A stretch of 64,000 nucleotides of DNA from Megaustenia siamemsis (Eukaryota > Mollusca > Gastropoda > Stylommatophora > Ariophantidae), in assembly GCA_032433765.1 (NCBI GenBank), contig JAVIAB010000092.1:65103666-65167665 (forward strand), given 5' to 3'. Both the position numbers and the translations under genes were made by a program. This document shows positions 1-10,615 of the stretch, piece by piece (within the stretch, counting starts at the first letter, position 1; each line of letters starts with the position of its first letter). The notes beneath the pieces are model-generated. The model was not told the DNA's origin. It ran no database searches and saw only the letters and a program-made list of their open reading frames with translations.

Positions 1-553
1 ATATAAAAATTGTTCTTCTCCACCATCACACATAAAACCACATAGTAAACGGTACGAACACTACACAATTTTTCAATATCATGAAGCATACACAGTTGTT
101 TCTCACTGATACTTTAGTTAATTTTCTCATTTGTGTATTTCAAGGGAGGTAAAATATACATTCTTCGTGTATTACACACTCAAAGTGATTAGAAATTAAC
201 TGGGTAAAGTCCTAGTATAGCGTCTTTCTGGTCGGAGTAACCTCCACTTGCACTTTATTCGGTCGTTTAATCTGTTATTAGAAAAAAACGCCCTGTCTTA
301 TGATTAGGTTTAGAATACCCTAAACTTAACCCTACACCCAACCTTAACCCAAAAACTGTTCAAATAATATTTTTTTTTAAAACAAAGAGGTACGTGCGAT
401 CAATAAGGAGAATCACTCGCTTATAATACAGACGCTAAAATGAGACTTTACCAAAAGCTGTATATTAAAAAACTTAAAAAACTTTTGTGGTTAAAAATAT
501 AATAATGCACCCGGAAACTACCATCATATTTGTCAAACTTTGATCTTTATTTA
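1..553. other. AT-rich non-coding DNA
   Basis: No reading frame, repeat or RNA signal that I can support lies here. The stretch is AT-rich with short homopolymer runs and ends at the TA dinucleotide (552-553) that forms the target site of the mariner to the right. Confidence 0.6.
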
Positions 554-713
554 CGAAGGGAGGTCAAAAAGTAATGCACACCAATTTTTTTCTCGGCTAA
601 TAATAAAGATAGGAATATGAAATTTTGCACACTTGGAATATGACATGTTCCAATTATGTGCACCAAATTGCACAGCATTTTGATAAATATTACGCAATCT
701 ATGAACCGTTAAA

Positions 714-2908
714 ATGGAGCTTGTCAACAATGTCCGTTACAAACAGCGAATTGTCATAGAATTTCTGGTTGCGGAAAAAGAAACTGTGGCAAACATTCAT
801 AAACGACTGTGTGCAGTGTAAAAATGTTCTGCAGTCGATAGGAGCACAGTTAGTCGCTGGGTTCAGAGAATTAAAGCTGCAGAAAGTGTACGAGTGGAGC
901 TGCATGATTTACCGCGTTCTGGACGTGTTGCCTCGGCTACCAGCACAGACATGTTAAACCGGGCTGATGCCATTATTCGTAAGGATAGGCGTATCACTAG
1001 TCAGCAATTGGCATTGCAGCTTACAGTCAGCAAGGGAAGTGCAATCGCAATTTTTAAAACTCTCGGATATTCAAAGATTTGCGCTCGATGGGTTCCTAGG
1101 TGCCTAACAAATGATCACAGAGTTCAAAGGAAAACATTCTGTTCTGAATTGTTGGAGCGTTTCGGGGTTGAAGGAGAAATGTTTTTGTCAAAAATTGTTA
1201 CCGGTGACGAAACGTGGGCACATTATTATGAGCCTGAAACAAAAATGCATTTAATGGAATGGCATCATCCGCAGTCACCAAAAAGAAAAAAATTCAAAAC
1301 ATCTCCATCAGCCGGAAAGGTGATGATCACTGTCTTCTGGGACATTGATGGTGTGATTCTTGTTGATGTAATGACAAGAGGTGAGACAATCAACTCGACA
1401 GCTTACATCAATACACTGACAAAACTCAAAAATCGGTTCCACAGAGTTCGGCCTAATAAGCCATCTGCAGATTTCTTGCTTCAACATGACAATGCACGCC
1501 CTCACACAAGTCTGGACTTCCGTTTTCAAGATGGCGGATCTAGTCCACGTCCTCTCGATCGCTGCAGAAAATGCACCCAGGGTCTGATTAATTTCGGATC
1601 TTCATTGCACTTTTCTGCGTAAAAGTCAAAATGATGATATGCTTGATACATCTGTGTCGCTAAAGCGAGGTCGTAGGTCGACAACAGTCCGTTTTTGACG
1701 AATCAAGTGTTGTGAGTGAGACATTCCTCCGTCTGGACTAGATCTGTGCTTTACGTCACATTAGTGCTGTTCAAGACCGTTATTGGGATTCTTTGACGCA
1801 AGTTATTTCCACGTTACACATTAATGTAAACTACTTCGTCAGTCGCAGTTTTGTCTCTTTGGGAAAGTTGCTTCGTGTTTTGTTCGTCGTAGACTACTTA
1901 CACTTGAGTAATCAGACATATGTCTAAAGGTATCGAGATTATGAGTTTGGCGACATTGTGGGCTACGTCATCGTATTGGTTCCCTAAACCGGCCGTGCGC
2001 AAATCTTACGGTCTGCTGTTTGATGTGCAACAAGAATTTGACGACTGACTGTGTGTCTCTATGTTCGGAATTGGAGTCATCAACGATGGCCTAACATCAT
2101 CAAGTGCTACGATGATCATCATTTTCAAGAGGACGTGACTTACCGGTATAAGGGGATAGGCGGCGGGAACAAATGAAGGCTATGCATGAAAAGTTCCTTG
2201 TTGCAGTTTCCTCATATTACAAGTCGCATGTCTGTGTTAGTCACCTCTAGTGACTCGGGCAGATGGTGCTCGTAAACCTGGGAAGGCCGACCATCTAAGG
2301 GCAGAATCCCCCGACAGAAAAGATCAACTGCTGCCTTGCAGGAAGATTGGGGACAATCAAAGGCTAAGGAAAGCAAACCTGAAAAAATGCTGGCTGAAAT
2401 CGGATGCACTGGGTCACTGGCGCAGAACACAGTGCAACGTATTAACGGGTGTTCAGTCAGAGTGGATCTGACAGACTCTAATTGTGATGTTCTGTCTGTG
2501 GGGGCGATCAACACACTTAGCCTGACAGCTGACTTCATATGAGAGTCTGGAATCCTTACTCTGATTGAGTCCTGAACGCAGAGAGAGAGAGAGAGACACA
2601 AGTCTGGTAACACGGGAAGCAATCAACAAATTTGGTTGGACTGTACTGCCCCATCCTCCTTACAGCCCTGATCTGGCTCCCTCAGATTTCCATCTGTTTG
2701 GACCACTCAAAAAATTCCTGCGTGAGACACACTTTGACAATGATGAGGGTGTGATCCGTGCAGTTAAAAAATGGCTACGCGAGCAGGACAAATTTGGTAC
2801 AAACGAGGCATTCATGACCTAGTTTCGCGTTGGCGTAAGGCAATACGCTTGGACGGAGATTATGTTGAAATAGGTAGTGTAAAGGGGATGTTCAGCTACA
2901 ATCTGTGA
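714..2908 (+). pseudogene. mariner transposase pseudogene (D,D34D type), interrupted
   Basis: A cut-and-paste DDD transposase acting in the nucleus. The reading frame opens with an ATG at 714, after a UTR of normal length behind the left TIR. The helix-turn-helix part includes RSTVSRWVQRIKAA and the linker LPRSGR. The catalytic core shows TGDETWAHYY (first Asp) and HDNARPHTS (second Asp); after the insert it shows YSPDLAPSDFHLFGPLK (third Asp), the D34D arrangement of mariner. Three lesions kill it: an in-frame TAA at 819-821 (codon 36), the 1,080-bp insertion after codon 267 (1516-2595), and a 1-bp loss near 2795. Beyond that last lesion the typical C-terminus (SRWRKAIRLDGDYVE) continues in another frame. 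Family assignment is firm. Confidence 0.93.
1516..2595 (+). mobile_element. 1,080-bp LINE-derived, apparently non-autonomous retroelement inside the mariner
   Basis: The insert is bounded by a perfect 12-bp target-site duplication, ACACAAGTCTGG (1504-1515 and 2596-2607). It ends in a (GA)n microsatellite tail (about 2579-2595). TSD plus 3' microsatellite are marks of target-primed reverse transcription. The 3' terminal stretch (about 2500-2590: GGAATCC, ACTCTGATTGAGTC, then GA tail) closely matches the minus-strand RNase H-bearing LINE at 47.5-48.1 kb. The 5' end (ACTTCCG then AAGATGGCGG) looks like a genuine LINE 5' start and not a random truncation. No reverse transcriptase is present. It is therefore best read as an internally deleted or parasitic derivative of that LINE; the middle is unrecognised. 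Confidence 0.8.
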
Positions 2909-3210
2909 AAATTTCACACATTTTGCCCGAATAGTTTCCAAGAAAAAAATTGGTGTGCATTACTTTTTGACCTCCCCTCGTACATGCACTAAGTACTACA
3001 TACAACTGTACTTGTATTAGATAATTTACTAACGATTTCGATGAGTCTTATTTATGGACAAGGCTGGTATTTTCTCCTGTAGACTGAGAAGCATACTGCC
3101 CTAATGTATGGTTTCTGAGAAAGGTCAAAGAGCAAACAAAAAGGGATTTGAAAAAGTGTGAATTAATGTATGGATGAAGCCAAACTCCAAAGTACTTGCG
3201 TAAAAAAAAT

Positions 3211-3455
3211 GTAAAGAGCCCCGTCACGCCAAGTGGCGTATAGGGAATATGGTGTTAGTGACCATAATTTGTACAGACCTTCGGCACATGATTTTTTGGG
3301 TAATGTGGTATTACACCCGTGCCACTTTACTATCCCAGAAAAAAATCCGGTACCCATTTAAGGCTGGGTGAACCCGGAAGCCGTCGATCAGAATCGAACC
3401 CGACCTCTAGTCCTTTCTAGTCCAGTTCACTAACCACTGAGCTATCGCGACTCCC
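3211..3455 (-). mobile_element. tRNA-derived SINE, family A, copy 1
   Basis: On the minus strand the element starts with a tRNA-like head containing the A-box-like GATAGCTCAGTGGTTAG and the B-box GGGTTCGATTC, the two parts of a type 2 RNA polymerase III promoter. A body of about 170 bp follows, with the conserved GCCACTTGGCGTGACGG near the 3' end, then a CTTTAC-type tail. At least nine further copies lie in this window. The family has no coding capacity and would depend on a LINE for movement. Confidence 0.9.
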
Positions 3456-3781
3456 TTATAGTACTTCAGTGCATGAGTCTACTTCGGTTGTTCACACCAC
3501 AAAGTGCGCGCCGTGGCTACCAGAGGCGCTGTTGGCGAGCAGAGAAAATTGTTGTGTGCTTAGAAATAATACAATGGCAATATCAACCAAAGACTTAATA
3601 TTTTTTTAGTAGAAAGAGGGTAGCATCAATTATGTCATTTATCATTTTATATCAGGGAATCTACCAGACTTATGTGATCATAGCTGCCGTGAGGGCGTCG
3701 CCAGGCAGTGAAGCTGCAGCTGTGAGCAGGTTTAGGAGTTCCTGGCACAGTTCATAACATTTGAATACTTTTACAAGTTGG

Positions 3782-4100
3782 GAGCCGCGATAGCTCAGTG
3801 GTTAGTGAACTGGACTACAACGGACAAGGGGTAGGGTTCGATCCCAACCGACGGCTTACGGTTCACCCAGCCATTAATGGGTACCGGATTTTTTTCTGGG
3901 AAAATAAAGCGGCACGGGCGTAATTCCGACCACATTACCCCAAAATCATGTGCTGAAGGTCTGTAAAATTTATGGTCACTAACACCATATTCCCTATACG
4001 CCACTTGGCGTGACGGAGGCTCTTTACTTTCTTTTTTTTACACCATATTCCCTATACGCCACTTGGCGTGACGGAGGCTCTTTACTTTTTGCTTACTTTA
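3782..4100 (+). mobile_element. tRNA-derived SINE, family A, copy 2, with duplicated 3' end
   Basis: A full-length copy with A-box (GATAGCTCAGTGGTTAG) and B-box (GGGTTCGATCC). It is flanked by a 9-bp TSD, ACAAGTTGG (3773-3781 and 4101-4109). The last ~55 bp of the body (CACCATATTCCCTATACGCC onward) occurs twice in tandem, at about 3985-4031 and 4042-4088. Because the TSD encloses both, the tail was duplicated before or during insertion, or by later slippage. Confidence 0.9.
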
Positions 4101-4109
4101 ACAAGTTGG

Positions 4110-4577
4110 AAAAAATGCGATTAGTGGTCGTAAAAACAAAAAAAAATGTTGATGTCCAAATTGCGCAACAGAGGTTATTTAAGAAATGAAATGGAGTCTT
4201 AGTCAGAATACTAGATAATTAAATGTGTGCTGTATCTAACCAAAACCCTACCTTTATACTGGACATCCAGAAAATCTAAGGAAAGAGCGGAAATGATGAC
4301 ATTTATGAGAAAGTTATTTGTCAAACTCGATCCGGTTGCTAAACAGTTTTCTTAATAGGTGCAGTTATAACAAAAATTGTATTTAGTTATTAAAATTGTG
4401 GCGCATTTACAATTGAACGTTACTTGTTTTGAATATGAAGAAAGGAAGAATGCTTTAACTTTAAGTGGGGATATCAAAGAAAAGGAAGAATTTGTAAAGA
4501 GGATGAAAGTTGATCAAAGATACTACAGAAAAAAGTGTAACAGAAGGAGGGGACAAATAAAAAGGAAAAGTTACTTA

Positions 4578-4633
<56 letters not shown>

Positions 4634-5639
4634 CATATTGTAGAAGAAATTGATATGAAGAGATGGAAATATAAAGAGTAGAATAAAGATTAATCACAGA
4701 GATCGAGATAGAGAAAGGAAGAGAGATAGATAGGGAGGGAGAGAGAGCGAGAGAAAGAGAGAGAGAGAAATAAATTAGCGAAATTTGAAAGACAACAGAT
4801 CAAATATGTTAAGTTTGCTAGATTATTGGACAAATAAACATTTTTATTTTCGAGTGAAAGCTCAACGATCGTAACTTAGCAACAAGTGGCTAGCCACTAG
4901 TGTCAATAAAGTAACATCCAACGCTGTAGAGGTCAGTCTTATTGGGTCTAAAGCTGTCTGACTTGATGTGTTGACCGAGGGGAGTTTTTTGCTTAATAAC
5001 ACAGACCTAGTCAATACTCCAGATGTTGTATCTGACTGACGTGTAGCCTCGGGTACTGGAATCTTCCATTAGTTGTGTCAACGCACTTTGGCTACTCGCC
5101 ACAAACACAGAACAGTCAGAAAAACACATACACGCGATCTCTTCCATCTTAAACATCTTTCTTTCTGTACGAGTGTCTATTTTTATGATGCCTCAATCGG
5201 ATCATTTTCTCATATTCTGTTTCAGTTCATATTTAGTGAAGGACGAAAGGAAACATTGTATATAGAGCTCTGGAACTAGAGGCAATTCGACCATCGGTAG
5301 TGTTCCCAGTCGAGCAAGTGTTACCGCCATTTAGCTTCATGACGCTTTTTGCTGGGTGTGTCTCTCGGGGTGGTGATTCACAGTCGTCGGCCTTCTGCTG
5401 CATTCTGAGCATGATAACTTGTAAAATGCCACTATTGAATGGTTTAGTAGACAGATCATCTTCATTGCACAACAGAGAACCTCAAAGTGCTCATATATCC
5501 TTCTCAACACGTTTCCCGGTAAGAAGCACTGCCTCTACTCACTAGCAAAACTACTGCAGATAAAGATATAGCTATGATGCACAAACTCCATATCAATGGC
5601 ATAGACCTTGATTCCAATCTTATTAGATCCCTTTTGCCA
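4110..5639. other. Non-coding DNA with GA microsatellites
   Basis: No supported gene. Two GA-rich tracts interrupt it: (GA)n at 4581-4634 and an imperfect GA/GATA tract at 4722-4769. The short open frames here lack coding character. Confidence 0.6.
4581..4634. repeat. (GA)n microsatellite
   Basis: An uninterrupted GA dinucleotide run with one AAAG interruption near its right end. A second, imperfect GA/GATA tract lies at 4722-4769. Confidence 0.97.
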
Positions 5640-5965
5640 CATGTGTAGCAGGTGACAGTAAATCTGTTCTTTTCTTCCCTGACGGGCCTATGTAGACACA
5701 CGGAGGTGGCAGGTGACAGCGGATCTATTCTTTTTCCCCAGGCGGGTCCAGGTAGACACACGGAGGTGGCAGGTGACAGTGAATCTATTTTTTTTCTCGT
5801 CTGACCACGGTCAGGGCACAGGTAGATACACGGGGGTGGCAGGTGACAGTGGAACTATTCTTTTCTTCCCTGGTTGGTCCAGGTAGACACAGGGGGGTGG
5901 CAGGTGACAGTGGAACTATTCCTTTCTCACCTGACTACGGTCAGAGCCCAGGTAGCTAGCTGCAC
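5640..5965. repeat. Minisatellite, about 60-bp unit, about 5 copies
   Basis: Repeated units share GGTGGCAGGTGACAG, an AT/T-rich stretch (TCTATTCTTTT) and CCAGGTAGACACACGG. Some units carry an extra CTGACCACGGTCAG segment, so unit length varies. There is no coding potential. Confidence 0.85.
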
Positions 5966-7260
5966 GGGGGTGAATGAATCAAATATCAGACTATACTACA
6001 AGCATATGATATTTTGGCTGAAACTGTACGAATCCTCTGATCCATCGATTGTCACAACAAATTATCAAAGTCCTATAGTAAGGCACTTGATGCTGTTTAC
6101 CTTCTATTGATAGTAGCCTCACATGATTTGATACATCCACACAGCGCTTAAACATTAGTTAGTCACGTGGCATGCGTAATAATACGTCCAAGCCTTGCAT
6201 GTGACTGTGGGAATTATGTGGTGTACTGTAGATCAGCATTGCTAATAATTCTTCGTTATTACTGCGTTACTGATTCAGACACTCCATTTTGTTTTTTTCT
6301 TCTTTTGTTCATTACCACAGCCCGGAACAGGTTCTGCGCGTCATGTAGGATAACACGACTTTTTCCCGCGCTGTACAGTTTGTGATCACCTTTTGTAGTG
6401 AACCCTACTTCTGACACACATTGATCACCAACACTTTTTTCCACCTCATTTGCCTCTTTTTCATCTACTCTCCGGAGTTACCATACAGCAATGCTAGTAA
6501 TTGTTTTCTTGATCTTATCAGAGTTTACAGCATCATCCGCTTCAGTTTCTGCCTGTTATTATTTTGTGCATCTATTTTCCTTAGTTATATCCCCTGAGCA
6601 CTTCCTAATTGCATATTTGATTTTGAACAACTTGAATACAGGTGATATGTTTTGTCACTGTCCGACTCGTTTATATTTCGCCAGCCTGATCTTGTCGGTA
6701 AACGGACTAAAACTCCGTCATCAAAATTGATTGCAATTCCAAATCCATCATCAACAAATTGACAACAACTACGTCTCAAACACAGGCTCCGTTCATCTCC
6801 AGAGATAACCCATCTCCGAATTAATTTTCAACGTTGATCCCAACCTCAAAAGTAAACTCCAATTTCGAATCAGTCACATTTTTCTTGCCGATTCAGATTA
6901 TGATTTCAACTTTACAAATCCGACTCTGACTTTCTGATATCCCACCTCTCCCCTTCCCTGCCGACTCCACTCAAAATTTCAAAATTTGCTGACTCTGATT
7001 TCATTCAAATTTCTTCTGGAATAGGATTATTTTTGCGGGTTTCTCTTGTACTTGCGTCCCTTTAACACACATCCTCCTTTATTGGTTGAAGTGTTAGTTT
7101 TCTCTCCTTCAGTGGGCATATAAGTAAACAAACAAGTGTCGAGGAAATGTAGACGCACGCTTGATTTCAGAAAGTACCCCAAAATACCGTTGGCTAGTGA
7201 AGATGATGACAAAGGGAGTAAGAGTTGAAAATAACACACGGCGTAGCAAAAACGGAACAA
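5966..7260. other. Non-coding DNA
   Basis: I see no gene or mobile element. From 6700 to 7000 the plus strand is rich in C, T and A, with loose TCC/CAA periodicity and no clear unit. Confidence 0.5.
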
Positions 7261-7261
7261 A

Positions 7262-7590
7262 ATTATGAGACAAAATTAAAAGAGTTTTATGACAAAATTG
7301 AATAAAAGAGGCCAAAGCAAAAAAGAGAGCTAATTTCCAATATTAGGAAGGAACAATCATCATTTTTTGGCCATGTAATGAGAAGAGAACAGCTGGAATA
7401 TATTGTAACAACTGGGAAAATTGAGGGACGAAGAGAAAGGGGGAAGCAAAGAGAAAAGATATCAGACAGCTTAAGAGAATGGCTTGGCAGAAGGTCAACA
7501 ACAGAAATGATTAATAACTGTTGTGATCGAAAGTTGTGGAGAGACATGATCACCTACGCCAGTAGGCCCGGTACTTGATGATGATGACAA
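7262..7590 (+). mobile_element. RTE-like LINE (family A) 3'-end fragment
   Basis: A 5'-truncated LINE end. The 66-codon stretch from 7378 to 7575 encodes the typical C-terminus of this family: a basic GKIEGRRERGKQREK segment, then LREWLGRRSTTEMINNC and KLWRDMITYASR, ending at a stop next to a GATGATGAT tail. The same end occurs at 10383-10583 (plus strand) and 26.9 kb (minus strand). It is non-functional debris. Confidence 0.85.
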
Positions 7591-8370
7591 AATCTATAAG
7601 AATTGAAATAAATAAAAAAAAAACTGCACAATGAAGAAAGAAGGAATGGAAGTGATGACACAAAGGAATTAAAAAAAAAGGATGGAGTGAGAAAATTAAT
7701 GGCACATTTTTAAAAATGTGAAAGAGGCAACACAAATAAATAGAATTACAATGACAGAAGTGACACAATAATGATAAAAGATGCATAAGAATGAGAGTAA
7801 AAACAAGAAACAGATAAAGATTGAGAGCAAGCAACTGACACAAGGAAGGAAGTGGATGAATAGAACGTTAGTGTGTCTTCACCAAGGAATTGTGAATTGT
7901 GCTCGAAGTTTGTCTCCACCGAGTACTTTAATCTGACAATTATCCAGCTATATATAATGAGATGAACTTTCTGTTATGACAACTCCTGTCTTTACAATTA
8001 AAAGACAACGGGACTCAAGTATGTTGTTATGTTGCTGGGGACTGACTCCACCCCACAAAGAGAATAATATTTTGATGTGAGAAGGGTCAGCGATATTTCT
8101 CTCTGTTATTACATTCTCAAACACAGAAGCTGTGTTATTTTCTTACTGCTGGGCTCATTTGAGAGAATCAAACTGGAACTGAATCAACGTTAGCATTATA
8201 GTCAACCTAATGCGCTTATCGTTACGTAGCTGGTTCTTTCACCTTAAAAATAATGTACCAGTTAAAAATATGAGAATAAAACTGCTGAAGACAGAAATCC
8301 CCAAGAAATATGAAATTAGAACTAGACATGCTTAGAGTTGATAGACAGATGAGTGATAAGTACAGTACGT
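7591..8370. other. Non-coding AT-rich DNA
   Basis: Purine-rich to about 7860, then ordinary AT-rich sequence. No gene, RNA or repeat can be supported. Confidence 0.5.
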
Positions 8371-8374
8371 CTTT

Positions 8375-8790
8375 TTCGGCTTTTTCCTTCCTCATTTGTC
8401 TTTCAGCGTCGAGGGGAGATATAATTTGCGGTCTTGCTCTTCTGTTCGCCTCTGCTGTTGTTATGTTTCCTAGTGCTTCTAATATTCCATCCATCCATCT
8501 TTTTCGAGGTCGACCATTGGGTCTGGTATTCTCACAACGTTTGCTGAAGGCTCGTTATGTTGTGTTTTGATCTGTCTGTCTTGTCACGTGGCTAAACCAT
8601 TTTATCCGTTCTTTATATATTCTATGGCGGGGGCTATTCCTAGCATTTTTCTCAGTTCTTCATTTCTGATCTTATCTCTCAGACTGTTACTTGTCATTCA
8701 TCTAACACATTTAATCTCAGTAGAGGTTATTTTTCTTATTGTTTTTGCGGCTAGGGTCCAGGTCTGGCATTGGTAGCACAAAGTGTACAG
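8375..8790 (-). mobile_element. LINE (family B) 3'-end fragment
   Basis: On the minus strand this encodes the C-terminal part of the family B polymerase polyprotein. Recognisable pieces are the NSLRDKIRNEELRK-type stretch and the end DGILEALGNITTAEANRRA. It matches 26.6-28.06 kb and 30.1-31.5 kb over its whole length, including the 3' UTR with CCCTCGACGCTGAAAG. It is truncated at its 5' side, where the next LINE begins (about 8800). Confidence 0.85.
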
Positions 8791-8799
8791 TACGATAGT

Positions 8800-10615
8800 A
8801 CAAAATAGATATAATGCTATTGAGAAAATACAGAACATCGAGGAACAGTGGGAAATGCTCAAACAATCGATTCAACAAAACATCAAAAGAAGTAATACCA
8901 GTGACTAAAAGAAACAACAAAAAGAAATGGATGACAGAAGAAATACTAGAACTAATGGATGGAAGCTGGAAATATAAGACAAGAACGGACATACAAAATA
9001 TTGCACAAAGAGATCCAAAACAAATGCAGAGAAGCAAAGGAAGGATGGTTAAAGCAAAAATGTGAACAAATGGAAAAACAACAAAAGAAAGAATCAAAAT
9101 GCATGCACAATCAGTTAAATGAATTAACAGTAAGAAAAGAAGTCAAAGTTACAGGATGTGTGAAATCAAAGGAAGGAAATATAATAATGGGACAGGAGTA
9201 GATAATAGAAAGATGGACAGAATATATCTGTCAACTCTATGATGATGAAAGACCAGAGCTAAACAATTCCAACAAAGACATAGGGCCACCAATAATGCAG
9301 AGTGAAGGGGAGAAGGAAATTTCAATTCAACACATGAAAAGAGACAAAGCTCCAGGTCCTGACAATATAACAATCGAAGAGATAAATGCATTAGGAGAGC
9401 TGGGAGTACAAGTCATAACAAAACTACTCACTGGCATATATAACACTGGACACATACCTGCAGATCTACTAAAATCTATCTTTGTAGCCATACCAAAGAA
9501 GTCAGGCGGAAAAAAATACTATATAGACTACACAAAAGCATTTTACAAAGCAAAGCATGTGGAAATAATCAATATGACAGACAAATTAAACATTGATTGC
9601 AAGGATCTGCGAATCATAAAAAATCATGTACTGGCAACAAACAGTAGCCGTAAGAATTAGCTACCAAACAGGACAGTTCCATTAAAAAAAATGATTTAGA
9701 CTGTGTTCTATCGCAGGATTTGTTTACGCTTTACAGCGAAAATATAATGAGATCTATAGCAGATAAAAAAGGAATTGAAAACAACGGTCACTACATAAAC
9801 AATTTGCGATATGCGGATGACACAGTCTTAATAGCAGAATCAGAGAATAAACTACAAGAAATGATAGACATACTAATGAAAGAATGAAACAAGATTGGTC
9901 TCAGTCTGAATAGTAACAAAACAGAAGTAATGGTTATATCGTAGAAACAATCATCACCATCACGCAATAAGAAAATAAACAGAACAAATCTGAAACAAGT
10001 TCAACGAGTCAAATACGTGGGCACAATAATAACATCAGTGGAAGATGCACCACATAAATGAAAAGGAGAATAGTTCAGGCGAAAAAAAAAAACATTTAAA
10101 AAAATAAAAATGATCTTATGCAACAAATCTATGTGAATAGAAGTGAGAAAGAGGTTCATCGGTACTATATAGAGCCAATTCTGACCTATAGAAGCGAATC
10201 ATGGACAATAAAGAAAAAAATGAAAAGACGATTAGAGGCCACAGAGTTGGGATTTCTCAGAAGAATGTTAAAAGTTCTCTGGCCAGCTAAAAAGACCAAC
10301 GAGAAAATTCTCAGAGGCCAACACAAAAAGGGAGCTCCAGAATAACATCAGAAAGAAACAATAAACATTATTCTGGCACATCATGAGAAGAGGAAAGCTG
10401 GAATACTTGGTTACAACTGGCAAAATAAAAGGAGAGAGAGATTGCGGACGACAAAGAGAGAAAATATTGCATAGCTTGGTGTCATGGCATGGAAAACAGT
10501 CAACAACAGAACTGATACGATGCACTGTGGATAGAAGATTGTGGAAGGACATGATCGCCTATGCGAACCGGTATGGCACATGATGATGATGATGATGATG
10601 AAGATGATGATGAGT
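8800..10615 (+). mobile_element. RTE-like LINE (family A), internally deleted and decayed
   Basis: Plus-strand non-LTR retrotransposon lacking the endonuclease. In several frames it shows the pre-RT linker, then DKAPGPDNITIEEINALG (RT block 1) and LLKSIFVAIPKKSGG (block 2). It jumps from there to IDYTKAFYKAK, so blocks between are deleted. Next comes NNLRYADDTVLIAES (the YADD catalytic box), then the C-terminus GKIKGERDCGRQREKI and RRLWKDMIAYANRYG. The tail is (GAT)n at 10581-10613. Stops and frameshifts occur throughout. The YADD box and GAT tail fit the RTE clade; the exact clade is an inference. Confidence 0.88.
10581..10613 (+). repeat. (GAT)n LINE tail
   Basis: ATGATGATG repeats directly follow the LINE stop codon. 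This microsatellite tail is typical of RTE-type LINE ends in place of poly(A). Confidence 0.85.

Larger units (their letters stand above)
554..2980 (+). mobile_element. mariner-family DNA transposon, inactivated and split by a later insertion
   Basis: Two 40-bp terminal inverted repeats (554-593 and 2941-2980) differ at one position and contain GGGAGGTCAAAAAGTAATGC. A TA dinucleotide flanks each end (552-553 and 2981-2982), as expected for Tc1/mariner insertion. Without the 1,080-bp insert at 1516-2595 the element is about 1.35 kb, the normal mariner size. It encodes a mariner transposase on the plus strand in two pieces. The TIRs are well preserved although the gene is dead, so the ends could in principle still be recognised by a transposase supplied elsewhere (inference). 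Confidence 0.93.

Noticed and set aside
3790..3860. tRNA gene (A-box and B-box)
   Set aside because: The same head occurs in ten copies joined to the same body with TSDs. It is the promoter of a SINE; I could not fold a proper cloverleaf with an acceptor stem.
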